From the NCBI GenBank assembly GCA_021234155.1, contig JAJEKV010000038.1:4092847-4156846 (forward strand): 64,000 bases of DNA, given 5' to 3'. Source of the DNA: Isoetes taiwanensis. Lineage: Eukaryota; Streptophyta; Lycopodiopsida; Isoetales; Isoetaceae. A program made the translations under genes and the position numbers. Position 1 is the stretch's first letter. Each line of letters starts with the position of its first letter. This document shows, in pieces, positions 36,001-46,833 of this stretch. Under the pieces are notes generated by a model. It did not search any database. It saw only the letters and a list, made by a program, of their open reading frames with translations, and was not told where the DNA came from.

Positions 36001-38533
36001 TGAACTCTTTGTCTTGGCAGCTAAAGGACGACTCTGTATCCGATATTGTTTCTTCGACTCCATCGATGTCTCATACGTCGAGTCCTCTTGTCGTTATCGT
36101 GTTGCCCGAAGAGTGTTGACGATGTTGATTGCTTCACCCCTGCAACTTGCATAACATCTCTTCCTTTGATCTGTTACGCTATGGGAGGGAAGGAATAACA
36201 AGGGAACTATACATGTAAAACATATAGCTTACATAATTACAATTACTACTAGAGCTATTAGGTCTCCCTTGTGCCTCCCTTCGAGTTGCGCACCTACTCC
36301 TTGGCAATGTCATCGGTGTTCCTCCTGGTGCAATGGTGTTGACGATCTATATCCTCCTATTTGTACGTCAGCTCGTACTCCGGGGTAATTTGTTTATATA
36401 CTTGGGCCCTCCGATGTTTGTCGACTCTGGCACAACACGCTTTGCATCACATTCTAACGAAAGGTGTGCTGGTCGTTGATGCTTCGACATTTCAGTCTGC
36501 TTCCTGGTCCTGTTCTCGGGCGGTAATTGTTCTCCCCTTCATGATACTTGAAGCTATTTGGAGGCGTCTCTTGAGGCTGTGCGCGATTCCTTTGGCAATA
36601 CTCTTCTGGAGTTGTTCTCTTCTACGGTTGTTCTTTGAATCGTTCATCCTTGGGTTCACCAAGTTGCATGCAAGGCCGCGTGCAAGTCAGCGGCTCGCCT
36701 CGCCTAGTTGGTTCTCCATCGAGCTTCCAAACTTCCTCGTTTGATCCCCTCGATCGCATGGCTTGGACGTTGTCACATTCCACAGTGCTATGCCGTCTTC
36801 TTGCCTTGAGGTACCCTCCGGTGGCTTTGATTGTGCTCGTCAGTTTTGGTCCTCCTGTTGCCTCTAGGGAGCTCGTGGAAGAAGTCGGTTGCTAGCACTT
36901 CTCTAGCTTTCAGTTCCTGACCTTTGTCCCTCTATGCATGTCGGTCTCTCTGGCAAGTAAAGCATCATGGCTCTCCTCCCTGCTGGCTATATTGTCGGGA
37001 TGATGGATCCTTATATCTGCACAGCTTGACCCTTGAGTTGAAGAAGTACCTGCCTTAGATATACTCTTGTCGTTGAATAGCTTGGCTATTATCTTGAACT
37101 CTCTTTTTGCCGAAGGTGCTTCAGTTGCTATCCTTGTCGTTAAGGTGTCGAATGCTTCTACCTTGGGAGTTTGACGTGCCACATGTCGGAGATATGGTCG
37201 GCTTCTTCTCTTCTAATTACTGGTAGGAGTACCTAACGAAGCCGTCACCTAGTTGTTGGAGGCATATCTCCTCGTCGCGGTGCCTTTCGCAAGTGCATCT
37301 CCATCTAATACACGTGTCATAGCGCATCACCCTATATTACCATAAGTTGGAATTATGGTTGTCGAGATGTTGCCTTCTTAGTTGGCTTGTTGATGTCGGG
37401 GCGTTCCTCCTTTCATTGTTGAGGCCACTCATGTCCTAGGTTCGTCAAGTGCTGCCACTGCTACAAGAGGTAGTGTTGCGCCCTGACGATGTCCTGGTGC
37501 CGTGTTGATGATCTTGACATGACCGGTGTTGTCTCTTATTCTAACATTGGGTGGCCGAGCAGTCTTCTGCTTGAGGGCATTTCCCGAAGTGTTTGGAGTC
37601 GAAGGTTTGCTTGGCCTCTGGTCGTTCTCACTCGTACTTGCTCTTCCATTTTGGTCTTGGGCTATAGTTGTGCCTCCTTGCTTCCTCCTTTGGTAGTCGA
37701 AGTGAAGGAGCTTCCTGATCTAAGCGCTAAATCCGTAAAACATGACTTTAAACTCATGTTTCTCCACTATATCTGTGAGCACCCGAGATATACAATAGAC
37801 ATATACGCATTTACATTGGGATTTTTAATTCATCCACTTTTTCAAAACAACTACGAATATCTACTTAAATGTTTGTACTCCTTTAGGGTTTCCCCTCCTC
37901 GATCGCGTTTGATTCTTCGGTTTTGCTGCATCTTCTTCGTTCTGGTTGACTCCGGGATTCCTTGAGATGCTGCTACTATTGTTGAGCTTCGTGTCTGATC
38001 CGAGCTGATCACCTCAAGTTGCGAAGAGTGTTCGTCGATGTGATCCCTTGAAAAAGATGCTCCTCCTTATTGTGTATGTTCGTCGCGAGGAATGCGGTAA
38101 CCGCTCACGTCCCTACATGCGGTGTGTCGTTGCAAGATTGCTGATTTGCGGTGCCATTGATCGAGCTTGAGTAGGGTCACCTGGCTGTTGCAGTCGGGCA
38201 TTCTTGAATGTCTTCGAAGCTCTGAGATCGTGGTCGGTAGGCAGGCATTGTCATTCCCCCGCAGGTTGAATTTCTGAGTGCGACTCCTGTTGCTTGGGCT
38301 CTCCTGTGCCTAGAAGTGTGGTCATCTCCATTGCACTTACCGTAGCTCCTTCTGGTCGCCTTTGCGTGATTTCTACCTGCTGGCTAGGTCGTTCTCCTCT
38401 GTCCTTTGGGTCCTATCCATTCGAGTCTCGTACTCCTTGGCTGACGTAGTAAGGTCGTCCTTCCTTTGGTTCTAGGTGTTTCTGGATCTGGAATTCTTAT
38501 TCGAGTAGAATATTCTCCTCCTTATTCTTGCCC

Positions 38534-39040
38534 CTAATGCTGATATAGGCCTTCAAGTCGGAGATGTTCCCTGATATACGTCTCCTCCCCCTCATGGTCT
38601 CCTACCTTTTGGAACCGATGAAAGTTCTCCTGCTGGTGCAAGGGAGCTGGAAGCTCGTCCGGGTCAGCCTTAGGTGCTTTGTGGTTGCCTAGCTTGGTTG
38701 CTCCTTTTGTTGACGTTGCATGACATTCGCTTGAGCTGCTGGGCTGCAAGGTCGTAGTTGTCTTCCCTCCGATTTCTATACGCTCCTGTGTCGCCATGAC
38801 TTCTCTCCTCGACGGAAGATTATGCCCTCTGGCTCTAGCTCGTGATGCTAACGCGGCATCGATGTCTAACGTCTTCCTGCACCTGTATTTTGCTGCCTTG
38901 CATTCTTCCATTTGAAACTCATGTGCGTCGAGTCGGTGAAGGCGTCGAGATCCTCTTTCTGATGTGACCTCATCGTGGTAGCCCGGAGGTTGACATCTAG
39001 AAAATTCTTGATGCTGTTGGTTACTAAATATTCTTCCCAT
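38534..39040 (-). CDS. 168-aa polar ORF, Gag-like composition
   Basis: An open frame from ATG to stop contains SRRLHRLDAHEFQMEECKAA and a C-terminal EGEETYIREHLRLEGL. It has many charged and Gln/His residues and no transmembrane or enzymatic motif. In position it lies inside the B-C element. A competing frame in the same strand (VTNSIKNFLDVNLRATTMRS and onward) also looks protein-like, so a frameshifted original is possible. Confidence 0.3.
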   Translation of the reverse strand: MGRIFSNQQHQEFSRCQPPGYHDEVTSERGSRRLHRLDAHEFQMEECKAAKYRCRKTLDIDAALASRARARGHNLPSRREVMATQERIEIGGKTTTTLQPSSSSECHATSTKGATKLGNHKAPKADPDELPAPLHQQENFHRFQKVGDHEGEETYIREHLRLEGLYQH

Positions 39041-39975
39041 TTGATGAAGATTGATGATAGGCCGGTGGTGTCCTGTTCTACTCGTTTGTCAGTTGAGGTG
39101 TTTGTCGTTGTGCTTCCCTCTCTTGGGTCTGCCTTTTCGGTCTCCTCTCCTTATCTGTTTGTACATCGGCTGGGACCTTGATGTCTTCAAGAAGTTGCGC
39201 CTCTCGCTCGTCTGTGGCTCTGGCCCTGTACTTCGAAAGCAACTCTCGTATATCCTAGAGTCTAAGGGTCTACTTGAAGGGCTCTCCTACAACATTTTGG
39301 GCTCTATAAGCAAGCAAGATGGCTCGAGCAGCATTATTGGAGACATCTCTATAATCTACAAGTCTATGGACATTAGGCGGTGTGGTATGGCATGAAATGA
39401 GGGTTTGTTTTGCAAGACCTCCATGATGTTTGAGGTATACTCTAAGGTCCTAACAAAGTTGGTTTGGGGGGGTCCAATCTCTACACATGGAGTGACTTGG
39501 GCAGCTCTAGGCTCTAGCTCCTTTCTAGGTATCCTGGCAATAGGGAGTGTCAATGTGGCGGCTATATAAGTGAAATTCTATTAGAAGGACACAGAGTTAG
39601 GTCAAGGTTTATGCCTTTGGCTCGAGCAGAGGTGATGTACAAACTGTTGGACTTGGGTTGCTATGCTGAGGTCTAGATGACTATAACAAAGGGGTGTTCT
39701 TGGGCACTTCTATCTAGGAGTAAGGCACCAGCTTCGAGCTGAGAGCGATACTTGCGAGGTACTAATGGGATATGCTTCTATTCACAGATAGACCACAGTT
39801 TGGGAAAACAATTTAAGGGTTTGAGCAATTTTGGTCATTTTGAGCTGGGTTTTGACATTTCTATCCTAATTTGAGGTCATAAATGGATTCTAGGCTATCT
39901 AACGGTCCTAACGCAACAAATTTCAGGCGATTTGGAGCTCTGTAGCTCAAGTTATGGAGGTTCAAAATTTGGAGG

Positions 39976-40040
39976 TCTCACACATTGCGCCCAGCCCGAT
40001 TTTGAGAATCTCAAAATCTGTCCTGGCGCGACGTGTGAGA
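39976..40040. repeat. 65-bp foldback, copy 1
   Basis: Outer arms TCTCACACATTGCGCC and GGCGCGACGTGTGAGA pair with two mismatches. The inner part contains the 21-nt palindrome around GATTTTGAGA / TCTCAAAATC. An almost identical copy lies 213 bp away at 40,189-40,253. Confidence 0.85.
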
Positions 40041-40188
40041 CATTGGCTCAAAATGGGTTAAACTTGTCCAATTTGGGTGATATAAGGGTCTAATCCTACT
40101 TATCTCATCGAGTTAGGCAGAATGGACCCCTTATTTGATCGATTTGGAGCAGTTTTGGGCACTTTTGGGGCATGGTCTCACAGCATGG

Positions 40189-40253
40189 TCTCACACGTTG
40201 CGCCCAGCCCGATTTTGAGAATCTCAAAATCTGTCCTGGCGCGACGTGTGAGA
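40189..40253. repeat. 65-bp foldback, copy 2
   Basis: Outer arms TCTCACACGTTGCGCC and GGCGCGACGTGTGAGA pair with one mismatch. The inner palindrome is the same as in copy 1. The arm core TCACACG-x-CGCG resembles the foldback family of the 44-62 kb region. Confidence 0.85.
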
Positions 40254-40756
40254 CATCCTCTCAAATTGGCCTAGGATGTCTGTTTTGACTAACACAAAAG
40301 CTAAAACTTACTAACTCAACTTAATTAAGTAACTTTATACACTTATAATTTACTCTAAAACACTTTGTATTAAACAAATTTTATCATTTACGAAATTAAT
40401 AAGGCTCTCCTTTGATATGACTGACTCCCTTGGCGTGTACTGTGTAGGCTGTTGAGTCTTCAAAATGTTGGACCAGCTTCTGCTCTGCTGCTTCTTGACC
40501 CCTGGCCTCCCGCTCTCGTTTTGCCCTCTCCTCCTCTTGTTTCCTTCAGCCTCCTTGGCCTCTGGCTGTTTCGCCTTGTCGAGGGAGTCGAGTGGTCTGT
40601 TTGGTGCGCGTCATGTCGATCGGAGGCTTGGTGTCTATCAGGATGATGACTCTATCTAGCTTAAGGGTCTTGGTTCTAAGTTTAAGGCTTGGCCATTAAT
40701 ATTATCTAACATTATTACAGCTTAAATCTAATTAAGGATTATAATTCAAACACAAA

Positions 40757-40835
40757 CGATGCCCGCCCTCAGTGGTTGGCACGGGGGGGTTCAACCTTGT
40801 GGGTGGGAGGTTCAATTCCCGCTACTGTGGAAATT
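40757..40835 (+). repeat. tRNA-derived SINE head
   Basis: CCCTCAGTGGTTGGCAC resembles a tRNA D-arm with A box, and GGAGGTTCAATTCCCGC about 35 bp later is a good B box with T arm. The anticodon arm does not fold well, so it is not a working tRNA gene. It ends in an AT-rich tail and abuts the homologous block of copy C at 40,864. Confidence 0.55.
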
Positions 40836-40863
40836 CTTTTAAGATGAGGTTTAAATAGATTGG

Positions 40864-41640
40864 AAAGCTTCTGTATGTTATTGAGCTGCGTTTGCAAATC
40901 CGTGATCTGTACTACTGCTAACTTGCGACTCCTAGAGGTTGAGCATGCAACCGACAACAATTTATTCCCTTCTGGTAGGTGAAGGAATGAGCGGCTGAAG
41001 AGGCAAAGATGACTGTTGAACAATGTGAGTGGAAGTTTGAGAGACTTGGTGGGAGATGGAAGCATCAACATGAGTAGACTGCGAGAAAAGGACATTGATG
41101 AGTTTGGAAGGTGTGGGGCATGGATCTTGCGGACGTGAAGATGAAGTTTGAGAGACTTGGTGGGAGATGGAAGCATCAACATGAGTAGACTGCGAGAAAA
41201 GGACATTGATGAGTTTGGAAGGTGTGGGGCATGGATCTTGCGGACGTGAAGGCGTGGACGAGAGGCCTCTTCTTGAAGTTTCCTGACCGCACGTAATAAT
41301 GACAAAGAAAAGGACATTGATGAGTTTGGAAGGTGTGGGGCATGGATCTTGCAGACGTGAAGATGAAGTTTGAGAGACTTGGTGGGAGATGGAAGCATCA
41401 ACATGAGTAGACTGCGAGAAAAGGACATTGATGAGTTTGGAAGGTGTGGGGCATGGATCTTGCGGACGTGAAGATGTTTGGGCATCAGGGCGTGGACGAG
41501 AGGCCTCTTCTTGAAGTTTCCTGACCGCACGAATGACAAAGTAGGTGTCATTAGGGCGGATTTGGGGTCTGAAAATGGCCCATATCTTGGGTTAAAGATT
41601 TCCACGTCAGATTCGCCAGGACCAATCAAGTTTGCGCCTT
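40864..41640 (-). pseudogene. coiled-coil Gag-like frame of copy C, internally amplified
   Basis: This is homologous to 30,491-30,900. The minus-strand frame 40,769-41,629 is open for 286 codons only because a unit of about 100-120 bp (reading HLPNSSMSFSRSLLMLMLPS in this frame) is present four times. The other frame, containing AVRKLQEEASRP, is the one that looks like the original protein. The sharp unit edges at GACGTGAAGATG point to recent tandem slippage. Confidence 0.4.
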
Positions 41641-42160
41641 TTTTACGAAAGTCAGTATTACTTGGCAGGTAGAAGGATGAGCAGGCTTAATTGGCATCCA
41701 CATTCCACGCCGGATTCGCGGGACCAATCAAGTTTGCGCCTTTTTTACGAAAGTCAGTATTACTTGGCAGGTAGAAGGATGAGCAGGCTTACTTGGCATC
41801 CACATGGCGTATTTTCATATGGGATGCCTGCGCTTTTATTGCAACCATTTTAATGGCCCGTATTTTTCGGGAGTCGCTTCGCCGCCCAAAATAATGGTGA
41901 CTTTGACCGCCCTCCGTCGGCCACCAACTCCCTTGTCAAATTTTGGCGCCAAACTTCTTGTCTTGTCACTCCTGGCGCCTCTACGTGCATCCTCTCCGCC
42001 TTCACTCCTCATCTGCAATCCATGTCTCCTGTAATTTCTGTGTTCTTGCCTCATTTACAGAACTCCCAAGGTCAAGAAGTGGGAGGTTTTGTCTCAATAG
42101 GTTCGTGGGTGAGTATCCTGCCATCAACGAGGGGCGAGCATAGAGTTAAGCGACAAAGGC

Positions 42161-43793
42161 TGTGACGTCCCCTACTCGCATACGGTGCACTCACCGTATA
42201 CAAACAGGAGTTCTTCCCCCATACCAGCTCCATGCCGATACAGGGCCCTGGGTTCCAGTGGGAAGAGTGAAAGGGTCATTGTACCCCGTCTCCCTCAGGG
42301 CCTACCTAGCTGCGGAAGCGTAAACATACATGTCAGTATATAAGAGCAACACATATACCCACCCTTCTGGGTGGCACATCACATCTGCAAAAGACAATGA
42401 TCAGCACAATGCATAGAGGAAATCCTACCCAAGGCTCAGACTCAAAGGGAGGACTGACGGCTTGGGTCTCCAGAGTTCATTGCAGACAGAATTCATGGCA
42501 ATGGATTTGGCTGGCATAAGAACATGGCTTAGGGTTGTCCACTCCATCCGCCCCTCTTGTGCACACTTTGCAGAGTAGGCTGAAAAGTGTTGGGACCTGA
42601 CTGTAGCCCGCCGGATGCATAGCCAAAAGGGCTATTCCTGGGTTTCATCTCCCCAGTTCCGATGGGGCAGGTAGGGATCACTCCCTCCAGAGATCTACAT
42701 GCTGACTCAAGGTGACTAGAGGGCCACTGCCCGTATTCGACTGAACTCAATGGAAGGTCATATCTACCACCTCACGAGTGTCGAGCCCATGCCTTGCCCA
42801 CACGCAGTGGCAAGCCATTAGGCCTAGTCACAATGATCCCTGGTAGGCTTTACACACCAGAGGGATCGTTCAAGAGTCAGGACATGAACCTCCTTCTTAG
42901 CCAGTCTGGCCCCTTCACCCACAACCAGGTGTGGCTCTTGTACACAGGCCGAATCTACAGTGTGCTAAAGAGGCTACTCTAGGAGCATCACTACAAAGCT
43001 TTAGGTCTCTACCCCCCTTCCCAATACAAGGAGTTCATAGAGATACATCATCCATATACTTCACAGAGAACTAAAGAACTAGATCTAATCTACATCATAG
43101 AGTTAGGTTCTTTAGTTAGAATCTGCTATCTAGAGATCTAGAGGGCTGCTATGGGCAATTTAAGAGGCTAAACCTACTGATTCGATGGCTGAAATGGGGT
43201 TTAGACTACTAAATTGCCTAAATACCTGATCCTTGAGTTCCTCCTCTTGACCTGAGCTCGACCATCCTGCTGAGATGCTCGAATCAAGGAAAACTAATGA
43301 CGCAATTCTCTCAGACAGAGTCTGGGAGGCGGTTTTGACCCTTGGGGCAGCCAAAACAGAGCTCTAAAACCCTAGAAACGAAAATGGGCAAGTTAGGGTT
43401 CTCCTACTTAAATAGACAAGGGGGTTGGCTAGGGTTTCCAATTATCCCCTTTAGGCATGTGGGATAATTGGAAATGGGCCCACTTGCCTTTTAAGGGCTA
43501 GGTGGCCAAATGTGCCCACATGGAAATGTGTGCACCCAAATGTGCCCACATGGAAATGTGTGCACCCAAATGGGCCCACATGGAAATGTGTGCACCTAAA
43601 TGTGCCCACATGGAAATGTGTGCACCTTAATAAATGTGCATGTGCACATTAATAAGAAATGCACATACCTAGCAAGTTGCCCCCTAGGGGCTACTAGCCT
43701 GGCTACGTCGTCCGCAGACACGTCGACGGTGGTGGCGGTAACGGCGATAGGCGATAGATCACGGGACCAGGTATCGTCTTTGGGAACGCCTAA
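42161..43793 (-). repeat. LTR-like direct repeat, copy C
   Basis: The low end reads TGTGACGTCCCC (minus strand GGGGACGTCACA). The high end lies at GGAACGCCTAA, matching the B terminus with changes. Four 30-bp minisatellite units lie at 43,507-43,626. The next gene fragment begins immediately above it, so C truncates that gene's 5' part. Spacing and orientation allow C to be the 5' LTR of the B-C element. No primer site was recognised beside its low end. Confidence 0.55.
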
Positions 43794-43805
43794 AAGCGAT
43801 CGGAC

Positions 43806-44345
43806 GTGCGGACACATTGGATAGGTAGGATAAAAGAGTTCAAGTTGAATTCTAGCGGCCGGAAAGTGGAAAGTATAACAATACGACATGCATATACCCC
43901 TTCTGATATGGCCAAAGAGCTAATCTCCACCAAAAACAGCTTCCCAAAATTGCCCGCAAATGGTAACCACCTTAATCGGATCACACGACGCCTTGAAGCT
44001 AGTACGCCTACTACTTTAAGCGTAGAGATAGTTTGGCGTCGTGTGATCTCCTTATCTTTCATTTCTTTTTCGTTGACGCGTGTTTACAAACAAATTTATT
44101 GTGCAGGTTTATGTTTATCGGGCGTCGTGGATGTCATTCCGGCCGAAAGTATTAGTAGTGTACTTGTAATGGTATCACATAGACATCGGAATTGTCCTTT
44201 TCCAAGGTATGGATGCCGTGACCTTGCGGGGTATAGGCATCCGGTTTTATGGACATGATTATAACGTAAAGGTCGGGAAGCCCGAGCTTGAGGCGGTTGA
44301 ATTGCCCCCTTTAAGTGAACTTTGTAAGCCACGAGACTAATGAGA
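43806..44345 (+). pseudogene. gene fragment cut by repeat C; possible BAH-like start
   Basis: The first frame reads HWIGRIKEFKLNSSGRKVES and continues ITIRHAYTPSDMAKEL, loosely resembling the core of a BAH domain. It then runs into a foldback copy (43,979-44,048). Beyond it, after CAG at about 44,105, another frame ends LRGIGIRFYGHDYNVKVGK and stops at 44,339. The pieces may be one gene with frameshifts. The BAH resemblance is weak and unverified. Confidence 0.3.
43979..44048. repeat. foldback family member 1
   Basis: Perfect 14-nt arms GATCACACGACGCC and GGCGTCGTGTGATC enclose a 42-nt spacer. It lies inside the decayed gene at 43.8-44.3 kb. Confidence 0.9.
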
Positions 44346-44399
44346 ACAATGTAATTGCAATGAAGAAATGCATGGGTGACGAGGTGCAAGCGGGAATGT

Positions 44400-44958
44400 C
44401 GAAAAACAGGGGGCGTGAGGATGAGTTTCAAAATCTTCACACCATTTGAGGTATTTGCTAACATATTCCGGATGGCGCAGGGAAGTTGAAAAGCTCAAGA
44501 CATATCGTGCTTTCTCCCCCCGCCGATTTTGTGGATGGCTTATTTTTTGGTTCGATCATCCACGAATCATCCGGTCAACTAACGAGAGGTCCGCGTAGTT
44601 AAGTCCTCCTTTAAGTTCGGATACTTTCTTCCAAAACAATATTTATACATTAATTGTCAACTAGAACGAAGGAAACCGAAAAGAGAGGCTGCACAACTTT
44701 TTGGGAGCCGTTTGAGGACCATAAATGACACTCCGATGCGGTGGATATTCGAGTATGGAGAGGGAGGAAGTCATTTATACACCACCATGGAAAGCGAATG
44801 GCCATTATCGAGCTAAGAGTGCTAATGGAGCAGAGGAGATTGGCGGCGACTTCCATTATTTCATTGATGGCATTAGGGTTGGTTTCGGGCAAGAGGGAAA
44901 TGTAAAGTTTAGTGAGTTCGCGATCAACAAGAAATTGTCTATCGCCCTAGCGCTTTGA
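44400..44958 (+). pseudogene. decayed small gene, unknown
   Basis: Alternating frames give FKIFTPFEVFANIFRMAQG, then HIVLSPPADFVDGLFFGSII, then RTINDTPMRWIFEYGEGG. The last open frame (44,725-44,958) ends DGIRVGFGQEGNVKFSEFAI. All are on the plus strand and protein-like, so one gene of about 180 codons with three or four frameshifts is likely. I do not recognise it. Confidence 0.35.
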
Positions 44959-45156
44959 ATCTCGGTTTTTTATTTGTGTTTTTGTCCGAGATGTTTTTAG
45001 GGTTCGTATTTTGTCCGATATTTTTTAGGGTTTCGTACAATTATTTAAAAAATGTTACCATCATATTTTACTTTAACTACATTTTTTACTATTTATCTCT
45101 TGCCGGTTGTCTATTTTTCGGTGTTGTTAGTATAAAGCGCCATCCGCCGAGAAGCC

Positions 45157-45996
45157 ATGGCAAGACTAAGCAAACCGCAAGGATCCATCCAGGTGGTGTA
45201 AGGCGGATGATTACATTAGTCCGCCTCCTTCATCTGAATCTGAAGTCTCTGATAGAGATTCTCCTCCTCCGACCATGCCTAACAGAAGACCCGGAAAAGA
45301 AATCCGCATGACAGACCGGCGGGAGAAGCAGCCGGGAGTAAGCGAGGGAGGTGCACTCCGGTTCGAGAGCGGAGGATGAAAATGTGAGAGACCGCGAAGC
45401 GTAATATGACGGGGATTATTATTGGGCAGCCGCTTTCTTTTGCTCTTCATTTCCTCCCGCTCCTCCCGTGGAGGCCGAGAACCCTCAAATCAAAGGAGGA
45501 GGCCCAACACGAAAGGGGAAGGCTTACCAGAAATGTGAGGAGGCGGCCGGAAGAGTCGGCCGAGGAACGCCTGCAAAAATCTTAGGGGAGGAGCGGCCGG
45601 GAAGAGCTCCCGAGCAAACAGCTCAAAAAATGCCGGGTGGGTGAGGGTAGTGGCCTGGAGCGGAAGACCTAAGCCTTGGCATTAAAGAGATTCGAGAATA
45701 AGAAGCATCGGCGAGCACCGAGATGGTCATTAAAGCGTCTCTCATTTGCCGAGGGCTAAGTGAAAGAGATTCCGCAAGAGTGTGGTCGCGATACATCATA
45801 CCGATTCTGAGAATTCAAGCAAGCGCCTTAAATGCTCTTCAAATGGCTTCGAAGCGCTTTGGTGTCGAGTGCCTGTTCGAGGACTCGCAGACTTTGCAGC
45901 AATACATGCCAAGCGGGTGACCCCGTGCCCAAGGACATGCGCCTTTGTCTTACGATAAGGGATCCCGAAAGTACTATGGTCAAAATTTTATGGTGA
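45157..45996 (+). pseudogene. divergent histone H3-like gene with long N-terminal tail
   Basis: The 5' end encodes the H3 tail start (MAR-TKQTAR, then PGGK) with one base missing after the third codon. About 500 bp of acidic, Ser/Pro-rich and basic tail follow. The histone fold comes next: STEMVI (canonical STELLI), IQASALNALQMAS (FQSSAVMALQEAS), then LFEDS and AAIHAKRVT followed by PKDM, as in the H3 C-terminus. The segments lie in two or three frames. Losses at TTCGAAG (45,849) and CTCGCAG (45,884) account for two of the shifts. The total length of about 280 codons is twice a normal H3. It could be a CENH3-type variant, a viral-type histone or a pseudogene. A foldback copy lies 170 bp after the stop. 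Confidence 0.7.
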
Positions 45997-46168
45997 ATAC
46001 AACAAGAAGAAAGACCCCGGATAAAAAGGCCGTGAAGTGCCTTTGTGTTTTTTTCCATATGTATATCTTTAATGTAATGGCTTTATAAGCTTAATCTCTT
46101 AGTCCATTTCTTTCTTAGAAGCCTAGCTTCGACTTTTTTTTTTTTTTTTTTTTAATGTTATACGTGAG

Positions 46169-46234
46169 GATCACACGACGCGCAGCAAGCATTGTGCTTT
46201 TTTGTTGCACATGGTAGTCTTCGTGTCGTGTGAT
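46169..46234. repeat. foldback family member 2
   Basis: Arms GATCACACGACGCG and CGTGTCGTGTGATC pair with one mismatch. It lies 173 bp after the stop of the H3-like gene and directly before a short CCCTAA array. Confidence 0.9.
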
Positions 46235-46236
46235 CC

Positions 46237-46263
46237 AACCCTAACCCTAACCCTAACCCTAAA
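46237..46263 (+). repeat. short CCCTAA array
   Basis: Four consecutive CCCTAA units, ending CCCTAAAATG. This is the TTAGGG form, not the TTTAGGG form typical of most plant telomeres. It is too short to be a telomere and begins two or three bases after foldback 2. Confidence 0.9.
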
Positions 46264-46712
46264 ATGTGCGGACAAATCTCCCCACAACGGTACCGTGTCC
46301 CCTTTCATAATCGACAACGGCTACTTGAGTTCGAAGTGGACGCCTTTTACCGCTCCTAAACATCTTCTTGCTTTTTTGCGTCGCCGCCATGGATTGTTAT
46401 GTGAAGTTCACGGAATGGTATGCATCCGCCCTCATGACAACGAGGAAGTTGTGCCGACCGCGATTTATCCGTTCTATTGCAAGGAGTTGGACATCATGGC
46501 AAAACGATGGCGAGCTTGGATGCTATCGCGAGGTTGCCTTAGCTTTCACCCGGACCGCTTTGGTCTCGCCAAGACGCCCTTTTGCAGATGTCCACGGCTC
46601 GTGGATTCCAAAACCAGCTCTAGAGGAGGCGGCTTCCCATTTGCAAACATCGAAGATGTTTTTCAAGAATGCTGCGCAACGAGCTCCTCCTGGCTGCGTC
46701 CTTGTACTTAAG
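46264..46712 (+). pseudogene. unknown gene, two overlapping frames
   Basis: One frame gives PFIIDNGYLSSKWTPFTAPK and FCRCPRLVDSKTSSRGGGFP. Another, over the same stretch, gives VSPRRPFADVHGSWIPKPAL and KMFFKNAAQRAPPGCVLVLK. A single frameshifted gene reading the first frame up to about 46.5 kb and the second after it is plausible. No family is recognised. Confidence 0.3.
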
Positions 46713-46833
46713 AAGGCATCTTATTTCTCTTTGCCATTTGCATTTGCTAGTTATTGCATTCTGTTCGGCCAAACCGAAGATACTTTGGAAACAATGAAAT
46801 CTTTAAGTCAAGGGGGGTCGGGTTATGTGTGAT

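Larger units (their letters stand above)
33073..40740 (-). mobile_element. degenerate internal region between repeats B and C
   Basis: Nearly 8 kb without an intact domain. The longest frames are on the minus strand: 38,534-39,040 (168 codons, rich in Arg, Glu, Gln and His, Gag-like in composition) and 36,910-37,182 (90 codons). No reverse transcriptase, protease or integrase motif could be read. The first part (33.1-35.6 kb) is very AT-rich, with repeated CTAAGGTAATATT and TTGTGTTGCA words. The middle is GC-richer. I infer a decayed, possibly non-autonomous LTR element because it lies between a purine tract and repeat C. Confidence 0.4.

Noticed and set aside
33073-40740. A gypsy polymerase between repeats B and C
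   Set aside because: I looked for RT, protease and integrase motifs in all frames and could read none, so I describe only a degenerate internal region.
40757-40835. A functional tRNA gene
   Set aside because: A and B boxes are present but the cloverleaf does not close, and no clean acceptor stem or terminator is seen.
40769-41629. 286-codon minus-strand frame
   Set aside because: Its length comes from four tandem copies of one unit and it is not the frame that looks like the ancestral protein in copy B.
46237-46263. A telomere or chromosome end
   Set aside because: Only four CCCTAA units, with genes continuing on both sides.
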